A DNA stretch of 64,000 nt, taken from assembly GCF_051262515.1 (NCBI RefSeq), contig NZ_JBIMER010000002.1, forward strand, positions 292,799 to 356,798, written 5' to 3'. Of this stretch, positions 24,203 to 33,236 are shown in pieces. Both the position numbers and the translations under genes were made by a program. This DNA comes from Arthrobacter_N sp051262515 (lineage in GTDB: Bacteria; Actinomycetota; Actinomycetes; Actinomycetales; Micrococcaceae). The notes under the pieces were generated by a model. It did no database searches, was not told where the DNA came from, and was given only the letters and a program-made list of their open reading frames with translations. How positions within the stretch are numbered: position 1 is the stretch's first letter; every line of letters begins with the position of its first letter.

Positions 24203-24873
24203 GAGAGGGCTCCTTCGGTGGCTGTTGTCTTCACGGCGGGCAGCAGTTGTGCCGCCAGTTCCTCTTCGACGCGGTCGAGCACATCGGACGGCTCCACGGT
24301 CCTGCCGGCCTCGGCCGAGATCGTGGTGACGCCGGCGTCGGTGATGCCGCAGGGGATGATCTGGCCGTACGGGGCCAGATCGTTGGAGCAGTTCAGGGCG
24401 AAGCCGTGCATGGTGACGCCGTGGTCGACGCGGATCCCGATGGCGGCGATCTTGCGGTCCGGCGCGACGCCGTCGCCGAGGACCCACACGCCGGAGCGGC
24501 CCTGGACGCTGACCGCTTCGATGCCGAATCCGGCCACGACGCGAATCAACGCCTCCTCCAGGCGGTTGACGTAGTCGCGGATGCCCGCGCGGTTGCCCAG
24601 CTCGACAATCGGATAGCCGACCAGCTGGCCCGGGCCGTGCCAGGTGAGCTTGCCGCCGCGGTCCACGTCGACCACGGGCGTGCCGTCCAGCGGCAGGTCC
24701 TCGGGCTCGGTGCGTTTACCGGCCGTGTAGACGGGCGCGTGCTCGAGGAGCAAGACCTGTGGCTCGCTCGTGCCGGCGGCCACCTCCGCGTGGATCGCAC
24801 GCTGGAGGTCCCATCCCGTCACATAGTCGACGAAGGAGGGCGCGAAACCAACGCGCCGGAAGTTGATGGTCAT
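24199..24873 (-). CDS. lipB: Octanoyl-[acyl-carrier-protein]:protein octanoyltransferase
   Basis: LipB moves octanoyl groups from ACP to lipoyl domains, the first step of lipoylation. The 224-aa protein shows LLEHAPVYTAGKR, LTWHGPGQLVGYPIVEL, the lysine motif RKIAAIGIRV and the catalytic cysteine in IPCGITDAGVTTIS. I start at ATG 24873 (MTINFRRVG), 7 nt after TAACCT; upstream in-frame codons run into the promoter of the divergent kinase. The stop overlaps lipA. Confidence 0.95.
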   Translation of the reverse strand: MTINFRRVGFAPSFVDYVTGWDLQRAIHAEVAAGTSEPQVLLLEHAPVYTAGKRTEPEDLPLDGTPVVDVDRGGKLTWHGPGQLVGYPIVELGNRAGIRDYVNRLEEALIRVVAGFGIEAVSVQGRSGVWVLGDGVAPDRKIAAIGIRVDHGVTMHGFALNCSNDLAPYGQIIPCGITDAGVTTISAEAGRTVEPSDVLDRVEEELAAQLLPAVKTTATEGALS

Positions 24874-24880
24874 GGCGTCA

Positions 24881-24886
24881 AGGTTA
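24881..24886 (-). promoter_or_regulatory. -10 box (TAACCT) of lipB; predicted leaderless start
   Basis: On the minus strand TAACCT ends 7 nt before the lipB ATG. Confidence 0.45.
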
Positions 24887-24928
24887 CGCTTCGGGGCCGG
24901 GAGGTTCGAATTACGTGAACGGCCCCGG

Positions 24929-24938
24929 TTGTGGATAA
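24929..24938. promoter_or_regulatory. DnaA box (TTGTGGATAA)
   Basis: The reverse complement, TTATCCACAA, is the full DnaA-box consensus. It sits in the 103-bp gap between the divergent lipB and kinase genes. Only a single clear copy is present, so it is not an origin; it may be a DnaA-titrating or regulatory site, or chance. Confidence 0.4.
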
Positions 24939-24964
24939 CCTCTGCGGGCTTTCGGCGGCTCCGG

Positions 24965-24970
24965 TAGAAA
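24965..24970 (+). promoter_or_regulatory. -10-like box (TAGAAA) of the kinase gene; possible leaderless start
   Basis: TAGAAA ends 6 nt before the ATG. Its last base is A rather than T, so it is weaker than the others. Confidence 0.4.
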
Positions 24971-24976
24971 TGAACC

Positions 24977-26545
24977 ATGGACTCGACACCGGTGACCCAG
25001 CGGCCCCCGATCATCGACGGCTATGTCGTGGAGCGCGAACTCGGGCGCGGCGGCACGGCGAGCGTCTACGAGGTGCGCCGCGAGAGAACGGGGGCGCTGT
25101 TCGCCCTCAAAATCGGCACGGGCACCGGCACCCGTTCCGCGGAGCTCCTGGCTCGGGAAGTGGAGGTGTTGCGCGGCATGGCACACCGGCATCTGGTGGG
25201 CGTCGAGGGAACCGCGCAGACGTCGCGCGGAGCAGGCATCCTGATGGAATACATGCCCGGTGGTTCGGTGGCCGATCTGGTGGCCGCCCGCGGGCCGGTA
25301 CCGCTGGGGGAAGCCATCACCATCCTCGCACCGGTGGCGCAGGCGCTCGCGGCGCTGCACGGGGCCGGGGCCGTCCACGGCGACGTCGCCCCGGGCAACA
25401 TCCTGTTCACCTCCGAGGGCATGCCGAAGCTGGGGGACCTCGGTCTGGCCTCGCTCGTGGGCCGCCCGGGAACATCGGGCGGTACGCCCGGGTTTTCCGC
25501 GCCGGTGGATCCGGGCGAGGGCAACAAATCGATCCACCCGGCGCGGGACGTCTTTTCGATCGGCGCGGTCGGTTGGTATCTGCTCACGGGGCGCACCGCC
25601 GCAAGCACCCCTCACCGCCCGCCGCTGGGCAGCCTGGATCCGACCGTTCCCGACGAGTTCGCGCGGCTCCTCGAGGACTGCCTTCAGGAGGACGAATCAT
25701 TGCGGCCCTCGGCCGAGGAAGTCGCCCGGCGCGTGTTCTGCGGGACCGCCCCCGAACCGGTCGGGCTGACGGAGTCCGTGCATCCGGAAGCCATGGGGCA
25801 CATGGTGACGCAGATGGCCGACCGCGGGAAGCGTGTGACCAGGCGCTCCCGTTTAAGCCGCCGGGCGGCGCCCACTCCGGTCTGGGTGCGGAAGGCGAGC
25901 GGCGGTCCCCGGCCGTCGAACGGTCTCGGGGTCCGGCTGGGCGTGGCCGTGGCGGTGACTCTTCTCCTGCTGGCGGGCGCCGCGACGTGGTGGGTTGGCC
26001 GGCCGGGGCCCACCGAGGGCACGGTGTCCGGCGAAGGGCCGGCGCCGACCGCGTCGCCGGCTGCCGGAACGGGGACCCCTCCGGCGGGTGACGCCGCGGC
26101 CTCCGGCACCGTCCGTGCCTCGCCGTCACCCGGTACGACCCCGGGCGTCCCGGAGGATCCGGCACGTGCCGCCGTCGCGCTGGCCGCCCAGAGGGACGCC
26201 GCGCTGTCCCGCGCGGACGGGGCGGCACTGCGCCGGATCCACCATCCCGACGGAACGTCGCTGGCGGCCGACTCCGAGACCGTTAGCGCGCTGGAGGCCG
26301 ACGGCATCCGGTACGACGGGCTGGTGACCGAGCTGACCGACGTCGAACCCGGTTCCGGAGCCGCGTCCGGGACGGTGGAGGTCGCGGCGACCAGCACCAT
26401 GTCGCCGTACCGCGTCGTCGACGCGGAGGGCCGTACCGTGGCCACGGAGACGCGGGAAAAGGTGCAGCATGTGGTGCTGGAACTGCGGAGGTCCCAGGGG
26501 CGTTGGATGATCTTCCGCGTGGTGCGGGACACCGGCGGCGCGTAG
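24977..26545 (+). CDS. Membrane serine/threonine protein kinase (Hanks type)
   Basis: The 522-aa protein has an N-terminal kinase domain (about 14-275): glycine loop GRGGTASVYEV, the ATP lysine in FALKIG, catalytic loop HGDVAPGNIL (about 134) and DLG in place of DFG (about 154). The catalytic aspartates and asparagine are kept, but HGD replaces HRD, so this is a non-RD kinase. One transmembrane segment (about 318-338) follows a basic stretch. Next come a Pro/Thr/Ala-rich linker and an external domain (about 395-522) resembling SnoaL/NTF2-like sensor folds, which is a guess. It is divergent from lipB and 29 bp upstream of the tricorn protease gene. Confidence 0.88.
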   Translation: MDSTPVTQRPPIIDGYVVERELGRGGTASVYEVRRERTGALFALKIGTGTGTRSAELLAREVEVLRGMAHRHLVGVEGTAQTSRGAGILMEYMPGGSVADLVAARGPVPLGEAITILAPVAQALAALHGAGAVHGDVAPGNILFTSEGMPKLGDLGLASLVGRPGTSGGTPGFSAPVDPGEGNKSIHPARDVFSIGAVGWYLLTGRTAASTPHRPPLGSLDPTVPDEFARLLEDCLQEDESLRPSAEEVARRVFCGTAPEPVGLTESVHPEAMGHMVTQMADRGKRVTRRSRLSRRAAPTPVWVRKASGGPRPSNGLGVRLGVAVAVTLLLLAGAATWWVGRPGPTEGTVSGEGPAPTASPAAGTGTPPAGDAAASGTVRASPSPGTTPGVPEDPARAAVALAAQRDAALSRADGAALRRIHHPDGTSLAADSETVSALEADGIRYDGLVTELTDVEPGSGAASGTVEVAATSTMSPYRVVDAEGRTVATETREKVQHVVLELRRSQGRWMIFRVVRDTGGA

Positions 26546-26562
26546 GCCGGCCGCTGGCTGGA

Positions 26563-26568
26563 TAGGAT
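26563..26568 (+). promoter_or_regulatory. -10 box (TAGGAT) of the tricorn protease gene; predicted leaderless start
   Basis: TAGGAT ends 6 nt before the ATG at 26575, inside the 29-bp gap after the kinase gene. Confidence 0.5.
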
Positions 26569-26574
26569 CGGAGA

Positions 26575-29500
26575 ATGGAGCCCACTAGCTATCTGCGCTA
26601 CCCGCACATTGCCAACGACCTGGTCACGTTCGTCGCCGAAAACGACGTCTGGATCGCCCCGCTGACCGGCGCCCGCGCGTGGCGCATTTCCGGGATGGGC
26701 CTGCCGGCGCGCGGTCCGCGGTTCACCCCGGACGGATCCGCCCTTGTCTGGAGCGTCCTGCAGGGCAGCGCCCCGGAGATCGTCACGGCAGGCACGGACG
26801 GTGGGGGATACCGCCAGCTCACCCACTGGGGACAGCCCAGCACGCGTGTGCGTGGCTTCACCCCCGAAGGCGACGTCCTGGCCGTCAGCGCCCACGGACA
26901 GGCGGACGGCCGGCACACCTGGGCGCGCGCGCTCCCGCTCGACGGCGGTCCCTCCCGCATCCTGCCCCTCGGTCCGGTGGACTCCGTGGTCTGGGGGCCC
27001 AGCGTCGGCGACGACCGGCCTGTTGTCCTGGGCACGGCGCTGAGCCGGGAACCCGCGTACTGGAAGCGGTACCGGGGCGGTGCCGCCGGCAAGATCTGGA
27101 TAGACCGCGACGGCGGCGGAGACTTCGGGCGACTCGTCCCGGAACTGGACGGCAACCTGTGCGATCCGGTCTGGGTGGGTGGACGGATCGCGTTCCTCTC
27201 GGACCACGAGGGCTACGGGAACGTCTACTCCGTGTTCCCGGACGGCTCGGACCTGCGGCGGCACACGGACCACGAGCAGTTCTACGCGCGGCACCTTTCC
27301 AGCGACGGCGAACGCGTGGTGTACGAGCACCGCGGGCGGCTCTTTGTCTTGGACACGCTGGACGGCGAGGCCCGCCGCCTGGAGATCACGCTTGGATCCG
27401 CCGGCCACGGGCGGCGCCGGCAGACGCTGGCGCCGGCGCGGCACCTCAACGCGGCCGTCCCGGACAGGGAGGGTGTGGCCAGCGTTGTGGAAACCCACGG
27501 GACGCTTCACCTGCTCAAGCACCGCGACGGCCCGTCGCACGCCATCGAGGCGACCCCGGGCGTCCGCGGACGGTTGGGCCGGATGCTCGGCGGCGCACAC
27601 GTCGGCTACATCGCGGACCGCGGCGGCGAGGAGGCCCTGTTCGTTCGCGATGTCGCGACCGACGCCTTCTTCGGCGCCCACGGACCGATCCCCAGCGCGC
27701 TCGAGGACGACTCCGCGCCCGGCGCCTCCGATGCGCCCGGCGCCCGAGCAATGTTCCGCGGCGTCCAGGGCCACGAGCCGGTGGAGCCCAATGGATCCGA
27801 CACTCTGGCCGCCGCTGAAGACGAGGATGCTGGGGTCCTGCCCCAACCGGTCAGTGCCACGGCGGTCACCGGCGCGGCTGCCGGCGAGCCCGCGCCGGCG
27901 CGGGTGCCGGACGTGGAAGCGCCCTCCCGCGACGGCGACGAGGGACAGGTCGACGAGGGACGCGACGACGGGGAACACGGCGACGGCGGCCGGTCCGCGA
28001 CCACGCCGACGGAACACGATGGCGAAGCCGCCCCGGCCGACTGCCTCCGCCGGATCCAACTGCCCTGCCGCGGTCGGGTGCGCAGCATGGAGTCGAGCCC
28101 GGACGGCCGGTGGCTGGCGATCGGGTCCGAATACGGCGAGGCCTATCTGCTGGACGTCGATGGCGGGCAGTGGCGGGAACTGTGCGCCACCGATTTCGGC
28201 GGCATCACCGACCTCAGCTTCTCCCCGGACTCCGGATGGCTGGCGTGGATCGAACCCGTGACCGCGTTCGAGGGCCGAAGCCGCATCATGCTGACATCCA
28301 CCACCGAACCGGAACGTGGAGCCGTCCAGGTGACGGACGCGCGCTTCCACGACCACTCGCCGTCGTTCACGCACGACGGCCGCTACCTGGCGTTCCTCTC
28401 GGAGCGCAGTTTCGACCCGGTGTACGACACCCATAGTTTCGACCTGAGCTTCCCGGCGTCGACCAAGCCGTTCATGGTCGCCCTGGCCGACGCCACGCCC
28501 AGCTTGTTCGGCCCGTCCGTGTACGCGGCGGACGCGGGCCCGGGCGACGTGCCGGGCGGAACCGCGTCCGTGGACGCCAAGCCGGCGGGAGAAGGCGCCG
28601 CGGACGGACCGGCGAAGACCGTCGTCGTGGAAGACGGGATCGGCCAGCGGCTGTTTGCGGTGCCGGTGGCACAGGGCCGCTACAGCCGGCTCGTGGCCGT
28701 GGAGAAGGGGCTGCTCTGGCTGGTCGACGAGTCCACCGGCGTGACCGGTGACGGGCGCGGCCCCGACGCGGAGGCCCCCGCCCTGCGGCTCGAGCGTTTC
28801 TCGTATGCGGACCGGAGCGTCAACACCCTGGTGCCCCGGCTGAAGCAATACCGCGTGAGCGGCGACAAGCGCCGACTCGTGTTCGTCGACGGGCAACAGG
28901 TGCGCAGCGTGCCGGTGGACCGCCCGCTGGACCCGTCCTCGCCGGATGCGCACACGCTGGACCTGAACCGCATCCGGGTGGAACTCGATCCGGCCAAAGT
29001 CTGGGAGCAGGCGTTCACCGAGGCCTGGCGGCTGCAGCGCGACTTCTTCTGGACCGCCGACATGGCCGGGCTGGACTGGCCCGCCATCGCGGAAAAATAC
29101 CGGCCGCTCATCGCGCGGCTGGGTAGCCACGACGACCTCGTCGACATCCTGCTGGAGATGCACGGCGAGCTGGGCACGTCCCACGCCTACGTCTCGCCGT
29201 TCGCCGCCACCGAGCCCGGCGCCGGGCGCCAGGGTCTGCTCGGCGCGGACCTGGAGCGAGTGGACGGGGTCTGGCGCATCGCCAAGGTGCTGGAGGGGGA
29301 GACCTCCGATCCACAGGCGTATTCCCCGCTGACGGCACCGGGTGTTGCGGTGCGCGCGGGGGACGCCATCCTCGCCGTCGACGGGCAGCGGACCCCGCAC
29401 GACGGCGGTCCGGACCTCCTGCTCAAGGGTGCAGCGGGACGCACGGTGGAGCTGACCATCGAGGGCGGACCGGACAGCCGCAGGCCGGGCGAGGTGCGCC

Positions 29501-30261
29501 GCGTCGCCGTCGTGCCCGTGCGAGACGAACAGCGCCTGCGCTACCAGAATTGGGTCGCGGGAAACCGGCGCACCGTCCGGACGGCGTCGCAGGACGCGTT
29601 CGGGTATCTGCACATCCCAGATATGGCGGCGCACGGATGGGCCCAACTGCATCGGGATCTGGACACCGAGACCGAGCGCGACGCGCTGATCGTGGACGTC
29701 CGGCGCAACCGCGGCGGGCATACCTCGCAACTCGTCGCCGAGCTCATCGGGCGCAAGGTGACGGCATGGACCATGGCCCGGGAAACTCGCACGGGCACCT
29801 ACCCCTCCAGCGCCCCGCGCGGACCGGTGGTGGTCATCGCCGACGAATGGGCTGGCTCCGACGGAGACATCATCACTCAGGTCGCAAAGCTGCGCGCCAT
29901 CGGACCGGTGGTCGGGATGCGCACGTGGGGCGGGGTGGTGGGGATCGACAACCTGTTCGACCTGGCCGACGGCACCAAGGTGACACAGCCGCGGTATGCG
30001 ACGTGGTTCGTTGGGGGCGTGGGCTGGGGTCTGGAGAACCGCGGGGTCGATCCGGACATCGAGGTCCCCTACCCGCCGCACGCCTACGCGGCCGGGGAGG
30101 ACCCCCAGCTGGAGCAGGGCGTCGCCGTGCTCAAGGAGATGCTCCGCGAGATTCCCACCCAGCAGCCGCCGCGGCTCGCGGGATACCGTTCCCTGCAGCC
30201 GGCGCCGCTCCCGCCCCGCCCGCAGGACGTCCAGCCGACGACCGCCGCCGACGTGCCGTAA
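26575..30261 (+). CDS. Tricorn-type protease (S41 family)
   Basis: Tricorn proteases cut peptides released by the proteasome or other proteases. The 1228-aa protein starts with beta-propeller repeats (NDLVTFVAENDVWIAPLTG, FSPDSGWLAWIEP, FTHDGRYLAFLSERSFDPVY), then a C1 helical part (EAWRLQRDFFWTADMAGLDW), ELGTSHAYVSPF with the Ser-His pair (about 864), a PDZ domain (about 900-975) and the S41 core with nucleophile serine in DEWAGSDGDIITQ (about 1092). An acidic low-complexity insert (about 403-488) interrupts the second propeller. No signal peptide is seen, so it is probably cytoplasmic. Confidence 0.93.
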   Translation: MEPTSYLRYPHIANDLVTFVAENDVWIAPLTGARAWRISGMGLPARGPRFTPDGSALVWSVLQGSAPEIVTAGTDGGGYRQLTHWGQPSTRVRGFTPEGDVLAVSAHGQADGRHTWARALPLDGGPSRILPLGPVDSVVWGPSVGDDRPVVLGTALSREPAYWKRYRGGAAGKIWIDRDGGGDFGRLVPELDGNLCDPVWVGGRIAFLSDHEGYGNVYSVFPDGSDLRRHTDHEQFYARHLSSDGERVVYEHRGRLFVLDTLDGEARRLEITLGSAGHGRRRQTLAPARHLNAAVPDREGVASVVETHGTLHLLKHRDGPSHAIEATPGVRGRLGRMLGGAHVGYIADRGGEEALFVRDVATDAFFGAHGPIPSALEDDSAPGASDAPGARAMFRGVQGHEPVEPNGSDTLAAAEDEDAGVLPQPVSATAVTGAAAGEPAPARVPDVEAPSRDGDEGQVDEGRDDGEHGDGGRSATTPTEHDGEAAPADCLRRIQLPCRGRVRSMESSPDGRWLAIGSEYGEAYLLDVDGGQWRELCATDFGGITDLSFSPDSGWLAWIEPVTAFEGRSRIMLTSTTEPERGAVQVTDARFHDHSPSFTHDGRYLAFLSERSFDPVYDTHSFDLSFPASTKPFMVALADATPSLFGPSVYAADAGPGDVPGGTASVDAKPAGEGAADGPAKTVVVEDGIGQRLFAVPVAQGRYSRLVAVEKGLLWLVDESTGVTGDGRGPDAEAPALRLERFSYADRSVNTLVPRLKQYRVSGDKRRLVFVDGQQVRSVPVDRPLDPSSPDAHTLDLNRIRVELDPAKVWEQAFTEAWRLQRDFFWTADMAGLDWPAIAEKYRPLIARLGSHDDLVDILLEMHGELGTSHAYVSPFAATEPGAGRQGLLGADLERVDGVWRIAKVLEGETSDPQAYSPLTAPGVAVRAGDAILAVDGQRTPHDGGPDLLLKGAAGRTVELTIEGGPDSRRPGEVRRVAVVPVRDEQRLRYQNWVAGNRRTVRTASQDAFGYLHIPDMAAHGWAQLHRDLDTETERDALIVDVRRNRGGHTSQLVAELIGRKVTAWTMARETRTGTYPSSAPRGPVVVIADEWAGSDGDIITQVAKLRAIGPVVGMRTWGGVVGIDNLFDLADGTKVTQPRYATWFVGGVGWGLENRGVDPDIEVPYPPHAYAAGEDPQLEQGVAVLKEMLREIPTQQPPRLAGYRSLQPAPLPPRPQDVQPTTAADVP

Positions 30262-30279
30262 CGGCACAGTCGACGCGAA

Positions 30280-30315
30280 GGAGCCCGTCCCGGCACGTGG
30301 CCGGAGGCGGGCTCC
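30280..30315. terminator. Terminator between tricorn protease and OsmC genes
   Basis: Eight-bp outer stem GGAGCCCG/CGGGCTCC (30280-30287 with 30308-30315) with a further CCGGC/GCCGG inner pairing, followed on plus by a short T-run (CTTTTTG). It lies in a convergent gap. Confidence 0.75.
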
Positions 30316-30331
30316 TGGTCCTTTTTGCCTC

Positions 30332-30766
30332 CTAGGAGGCGAGTTTCGCGTCGAGGGTGATGCTGGGGACCGACGCGAGCGCCTTCGACACCGGGCAGCC
30401 TTCCTTGGCAGCCTGTGCGCTCTTCTGGAAGGTCTCCTCGTCGATTCCCGGGACCGTCGCGACGACTATCAGCCTGATTTCGGAGACGAGCGGCCCGTCG
30501 GTGGTGTCGAAGTCGACCTCCGCGGTGGTGCGGATGCTGTCGGCGACGTGGCCCGCCTCCTTGAGGATGTTGCTGAAGGCCATCGAGAAGCACGAGGCGT
30601 GCGCGGCGGCGATCAGTTCCTCGGGGCTCGTCTTGCCCTCCGCCTGTTCCGCACGGGCCTTCCAGGTCACGTCGAAGGTGCCGATCCCGGACGTCTCGAA
30701 GGTGGTCCGGCCGCTGCCGGTGAGATCCCCGCTCCATTCGGTGCGCGCGGTACGAGTTGTAGCCAT
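30332..30766 (-). CDS. OsmC family peroxiredoxin
   Basis: OsmC/Ohr proteins reduce organic hydroperoxides with a pair of cysteines, reportedly recharged by lipoylated proteins. The 144-aa protein has TSPEELIAAAHASCFSM with Cys59 and KEGCPVSKAL with Cys124, the expected catalytic pair, and an N-terminal TRTEW-type motif (ARTEWSGDL). GGAGGAG precedes the ATG at 30766; the longer in-frame extension is rejected. The nearby E2/LpdA genes could supply reducing power, as shown for Ohr/OsmC in other bacteria; that link here is inference. Confidence 0.92.
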   Translation of the reverse strand: MATTRTARTEWSGDLTGSGRTTFETSGIGTFDVTWKARAEQAEGKTSPEELIAAAHASCFSMAFSNILKEAGHVADSIRTTAEVDFDTTDGPLVSEIRLIVVATVPGIDEETFQKSAQAAKEGCPVSKALASVPSITLDAKLAS

Positions 30767-30895
30767 CGTGACTCCTCCATGGTTGCTCTTCGGCCGCCCG
30801 GTCGACGGCCCACTGGCCATCCTAGGACGGCGGGCCGGACGGGCGACACCCATCGCGTCGGCCAGTGGCGGTCCGTTGGCCCCGAAAGACCGCGA

Positions 30896-31246
30896 CTAGC
30901 CCCAGAAGACCGCCACGGCGATGTTGATCAGTGCCATGCCGCCGACCGCGTGGGCCAATCCCTTCGGTACCTTGTCGCCCGCCTTGACCTTGCGCCGGCC
31001 GAGGAACGCGGCCACGGCGACCACGAGCGCGAGGACGAGCTTGACGGCGACCTTGACGTTGTTCACCTCGCCGTCCTGCATCTCCAGCAGCCCCACCATC
31101 AAAAGGCCGGTGAGGAGCTGCGTCAGCGCCCCGATCCACTGCCAGAGGCCGACGGTTGGCGTCTTGAAGCGGGCGAGCCAGCCCCCGACGATGGCGGCGG
31201 CACCGAGAATGTGGAGGAACAGAAGCAGAGTGAAAAGAAAGTCCAT
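30896..31246 (-). CDS. Small integral membrane protein, unknown function
   Basis: A 116-aa protein made almost entirely of four hydrophobic segments (about 2-22, 34-53, 65-82, 97-115) with a basic loop GRRKVKAGDKVPKG before the last. No catalytic motif is visible; similar proteins are widespread but uncharacterised in Actinobacteria. The ATG lies 6 nt after TAGACT with no ribosome site. It lies between OsmC and the E2 gene on the same strand, with a hairpin separating it from the E2 gene. Confidence 0.82.
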   Translation of the reverse strand: MDFLFTLLLFLHILGAAAIVGGWLARFKTPTVGLWQWIGALTQLLTGLLMVGLLEMQDGEVNNVKVAVKLVLALVVAVAAFLGRRKVKAGDKVPKGLAHAVGGMALINIAVAVFWG

Positions 31247-31252
31247 GTCAAC

Positions 31253-31258
31253 AGTCTA
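31253..31258 (-). promoter_or_regulatory. -10 box (TAGACT) of the small membrane protein gene; predicted leaderless start
   Basis: On the minus strand TAGACT ends 6 nt before the ATG at 31246. Confidence 0.55.
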
Positions 31259-31294
31259 TTGGGGTTGCGGTGGCGGAACGCGCCAACGCGGAAA

Positions 31295-31332
31295 GCGCCC
31301 GCGGCCGATCCCTGGGGACCGGCCGCGGGCGC
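31295..31332 (-). terminator. Hairpin after the E2 gene
   Basis: A 13-bp perfect stem (31295-31307 with 31320-31332) with extra TCCC/GGGA pairing inside the 12-nt loop, just downstream of the E2 stop. Confidence 0.75.
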
Positions 31333-31345
31333 CGCCGTGTGGTGC

Positions 31346-33151
31346 CTAGAGGCCGAGGTCGGCCTCGAACGCCCCGTCTTCGAGCCGCGTCCGCAGAGAC
31401 TGCAGGAAGCGCCCCGCGTCCGCCCCGTCCACCAGACGGTGGTCGTACGTGAGCGACAGGTACATCATGTGGCGGATGGCGATCGTGTCGTCGCCGTCGG
31501 CGTCCGTGACCACCACGGCGCGCTTAACGATGGCGCCGGTTCCCAGGATCGCGACCTGCGGCTGGTTGATGATCGGCGTGTCGAACAGCGCCCCGACCGA
31601 GCCGATGTTGGTGATGGAGAACGTTCCACCGGAGAGCTCGTCGGGGGAGATCTTGTTGCTGCGCGTGCGCGCGGCGACGTCGGCGATCTTTCCGGCGATG
31701 CCGGCCAGGTTGAGGCTGCCCGCGTCGTTGATGACCGGAACCAGGAGACCCTTGTCGGTGTCCACGGCGATCGCCAGGTGCTCGGCGTCGTAGTAGGTGA
31801 TCTCCTGCCTGGACTCGTCGTAGGACGCGTTGAGCTTCGGGTGCTGCTTCAGCGCCTCCGCCACGGCCTTGGCAATGAACGGCAGGAACGTCAGCTTGGT
31901 GCCGTTGGTCGCCTGGAAGGAGTCCTTGGCCTTGGTGCGCAGCTTGGCCACGCGGGTCATGTCGACCTCGTGCACCTGGGTGAGCTGCGTGGAGACATCC
32001 AGCGACTCGCGCATGCGGCGGGCGATGACCTGACGGATGCGCGGGGCCTTCTCAACGGTGCCCCGCAGGTTGGAGGCGGGAGCGGCGGCCTTCGCCGGCG
32101 CCGCGGCTGCTGGCGCTGCGGAAACCGTCTGCGCGGCGGGGGCGGCCGGGGCCGTGGAGGATGCCTCTACGGCGTCGAGCACGTCCTGCTTGCGGATGCG
32201 CCCGCCGACCCCGGTCCCCGTCACGGTGGACAGGTCGATGTCGTTCTGCGAGGCGAGCCGGCGCACCAGCGGGGTGACGTAGCCGTCGCCCGATGCGGCG
32301 GGCGCCGGGGCGGCCTCCGACTTCGGGGCTTCGGCCTTGGGAGCTTCGTGCTTGGGCGCTTCCTGATTCGGCGCCTCGGCCTCCGCTGCCGGAGCCTCTT
32401 CCCGAGGCGCCTCCTGCTTCGGCTCCTTCAGCTTCGGTGCCTCCTCCGCGGGAGCGTCCTGTTTCGGGTCTTGCTGGGCGGCGGGGGCCGCGCCGGAACC
32501 GATCACCGCGAGCACGGAACCGACCTCTGCGGTCTCGTCCTCGCCCACCCGGATCTCCTGCAGGGTGCCCGCGACGGGCGAGGGGATCTCGGTATCGACC
32601 TTGTCCGTGGACACCTCCAGCAGGGGCTCGTCGACGGCAACCTCGTCGCCGACCTGCTTCAGCCAGCGCGTCACGGTTCCCTCGGTGACACTCTCGCCCA
32701 GCGCGGGAAGGGTGACCTCGCTGGTCTCGCCGGAATCGGATGCGGGCGCCGCGGCCTCTTCCGTCTCCGGTTCCTTCTCGGTGGAGGGCTCGGCTGCCGG
32801 CTTTTCGGCCGCGGCATCCTCCGCCTCGGCCTGGGCGGGTTCGGAGTCGGAAGCGGTCTCCTCGGCGGGGACCTCTTCGGCCGGGGCGTCCTCGGACGGC
32901 GATTCTGATCCCGAACCGTCGCCAATGCGCACCAGCGGCGCCCCTACGTCGGCCGTCTCGTCCTCGGCGACGAGGATTTCCTCGATGACGCCGGCGACGG
33001 GGGACGGAATCTCGGTGTCGACCTTGTCGGTCGAAACCTCCAGCAGCGGCTCGTCGACCTCGACGCGGTCTCCGACCTGCTTCAGCCAGCGCGTCACGGT
33101 GCCTTCGGTGACACTTTCACCGAGGGCGGGCAAGTTCACGGTTTCAGACAT
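31346..33151 (-). CDS. sucB: 2-oxo acid dehydrogenase E2 component (dihydrolipoamide acyltransferase, SucB/DlaT type)
   Basis: E2 transfers acyl groups from its lipoyl arms to CoA in pyruvate or 2-oxoglutarate dehydrogenase. The 601-aa protein has two lipoyl domains (about 1-76 and 145-220), each with the lipoylated lysine in STDKVDTEIPSP, joined by Pro/Ala/Glu linkers. A peripheral subunit-binding domain follows (about 288-325, RRLASQNDIDLSTVTGTGVG), then the catalytic core ending in DHRLVDGADAGRF, the active-site His-x3-Asp-Gly motif. ATG 33151 follows GGGGA and an AAGGAG further upstream. In Actinobacteria this E2 often serves pyruvate dehydrogenase, despite its SucB name. No E1 gene is nearby. 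Confidence 0.94.
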   Translation of the reverse strand: MSETVNLPALGESVTEGTVTRWLKQVGDRVEVDEPLLEVSTDKVDTEIPSPVAGVIEEILVAEDETADVGAPLVRIGDGSGSESPSEDAPAEEVPAEETASDSEPAQAEAEDAAAEKPAAEPSTEKEPETEEAAAPASDSGETSEVTLPALGESVTEGTVTRWLKQVGDEVAVDEPLLEVSTDKVDTEIPSPVAGTLQEIRVGEDETAEVGSVLAVIGSGAAPAAQQDPKQDAPAEEAPKLKEPKQEAPREEAPAAEAEAPNQEAPKHEAPKAEAPKSEAAPAPAASGDGYVTPLVRRLASQNDIDLSTVTGTGVGGRIRKQDVLDAVEASSTAPAAPAAQTVSAAPAAAAPAKAAAPASNLRGTVEKAPRIRQVIARRMRESLDVSTQLTQVHEVDMTRVAKLRTKAKDSFQATNGTKLTFLPFIAKAVAEALKQHPKLNASYDESRQEITYYDAEHLAIAVDTDKGLLVPVINDAGSLNLAGIAGKIADVAARTRSNKISPDELSGGTFSITNIGSVGALFDTPIINQPQVAILGTGAIVKRAVVVTDADGDDTIAIRHMMYLSLTYDHRLVDGADAGRFLQSLRTRLEDGAFEADLGL

Positions 33152-33236
33152 GGCGTCCCCGTTCTCCTTCAAAACTATGTATCTTCATGTGGCGGCCGGC
33201 CGGAGCGGCCCAATATGGCGTCTTTCGAGCTTAGTG

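Noticed and set aside
24903..24915. GGTTCGAATT as the T-loop of a tRNA gene
   Set aside because: No acceptor, D or anticodon stems can be folded around it; it lies in the lipB-kinase promoter gap.
25684..30267. 1527-codon minus-strand open frame opposite the kinase and tricorn genes
   Set aside because: Shadow of plus-strand genes with clear domains; no recognisable motif in the antisense translation.
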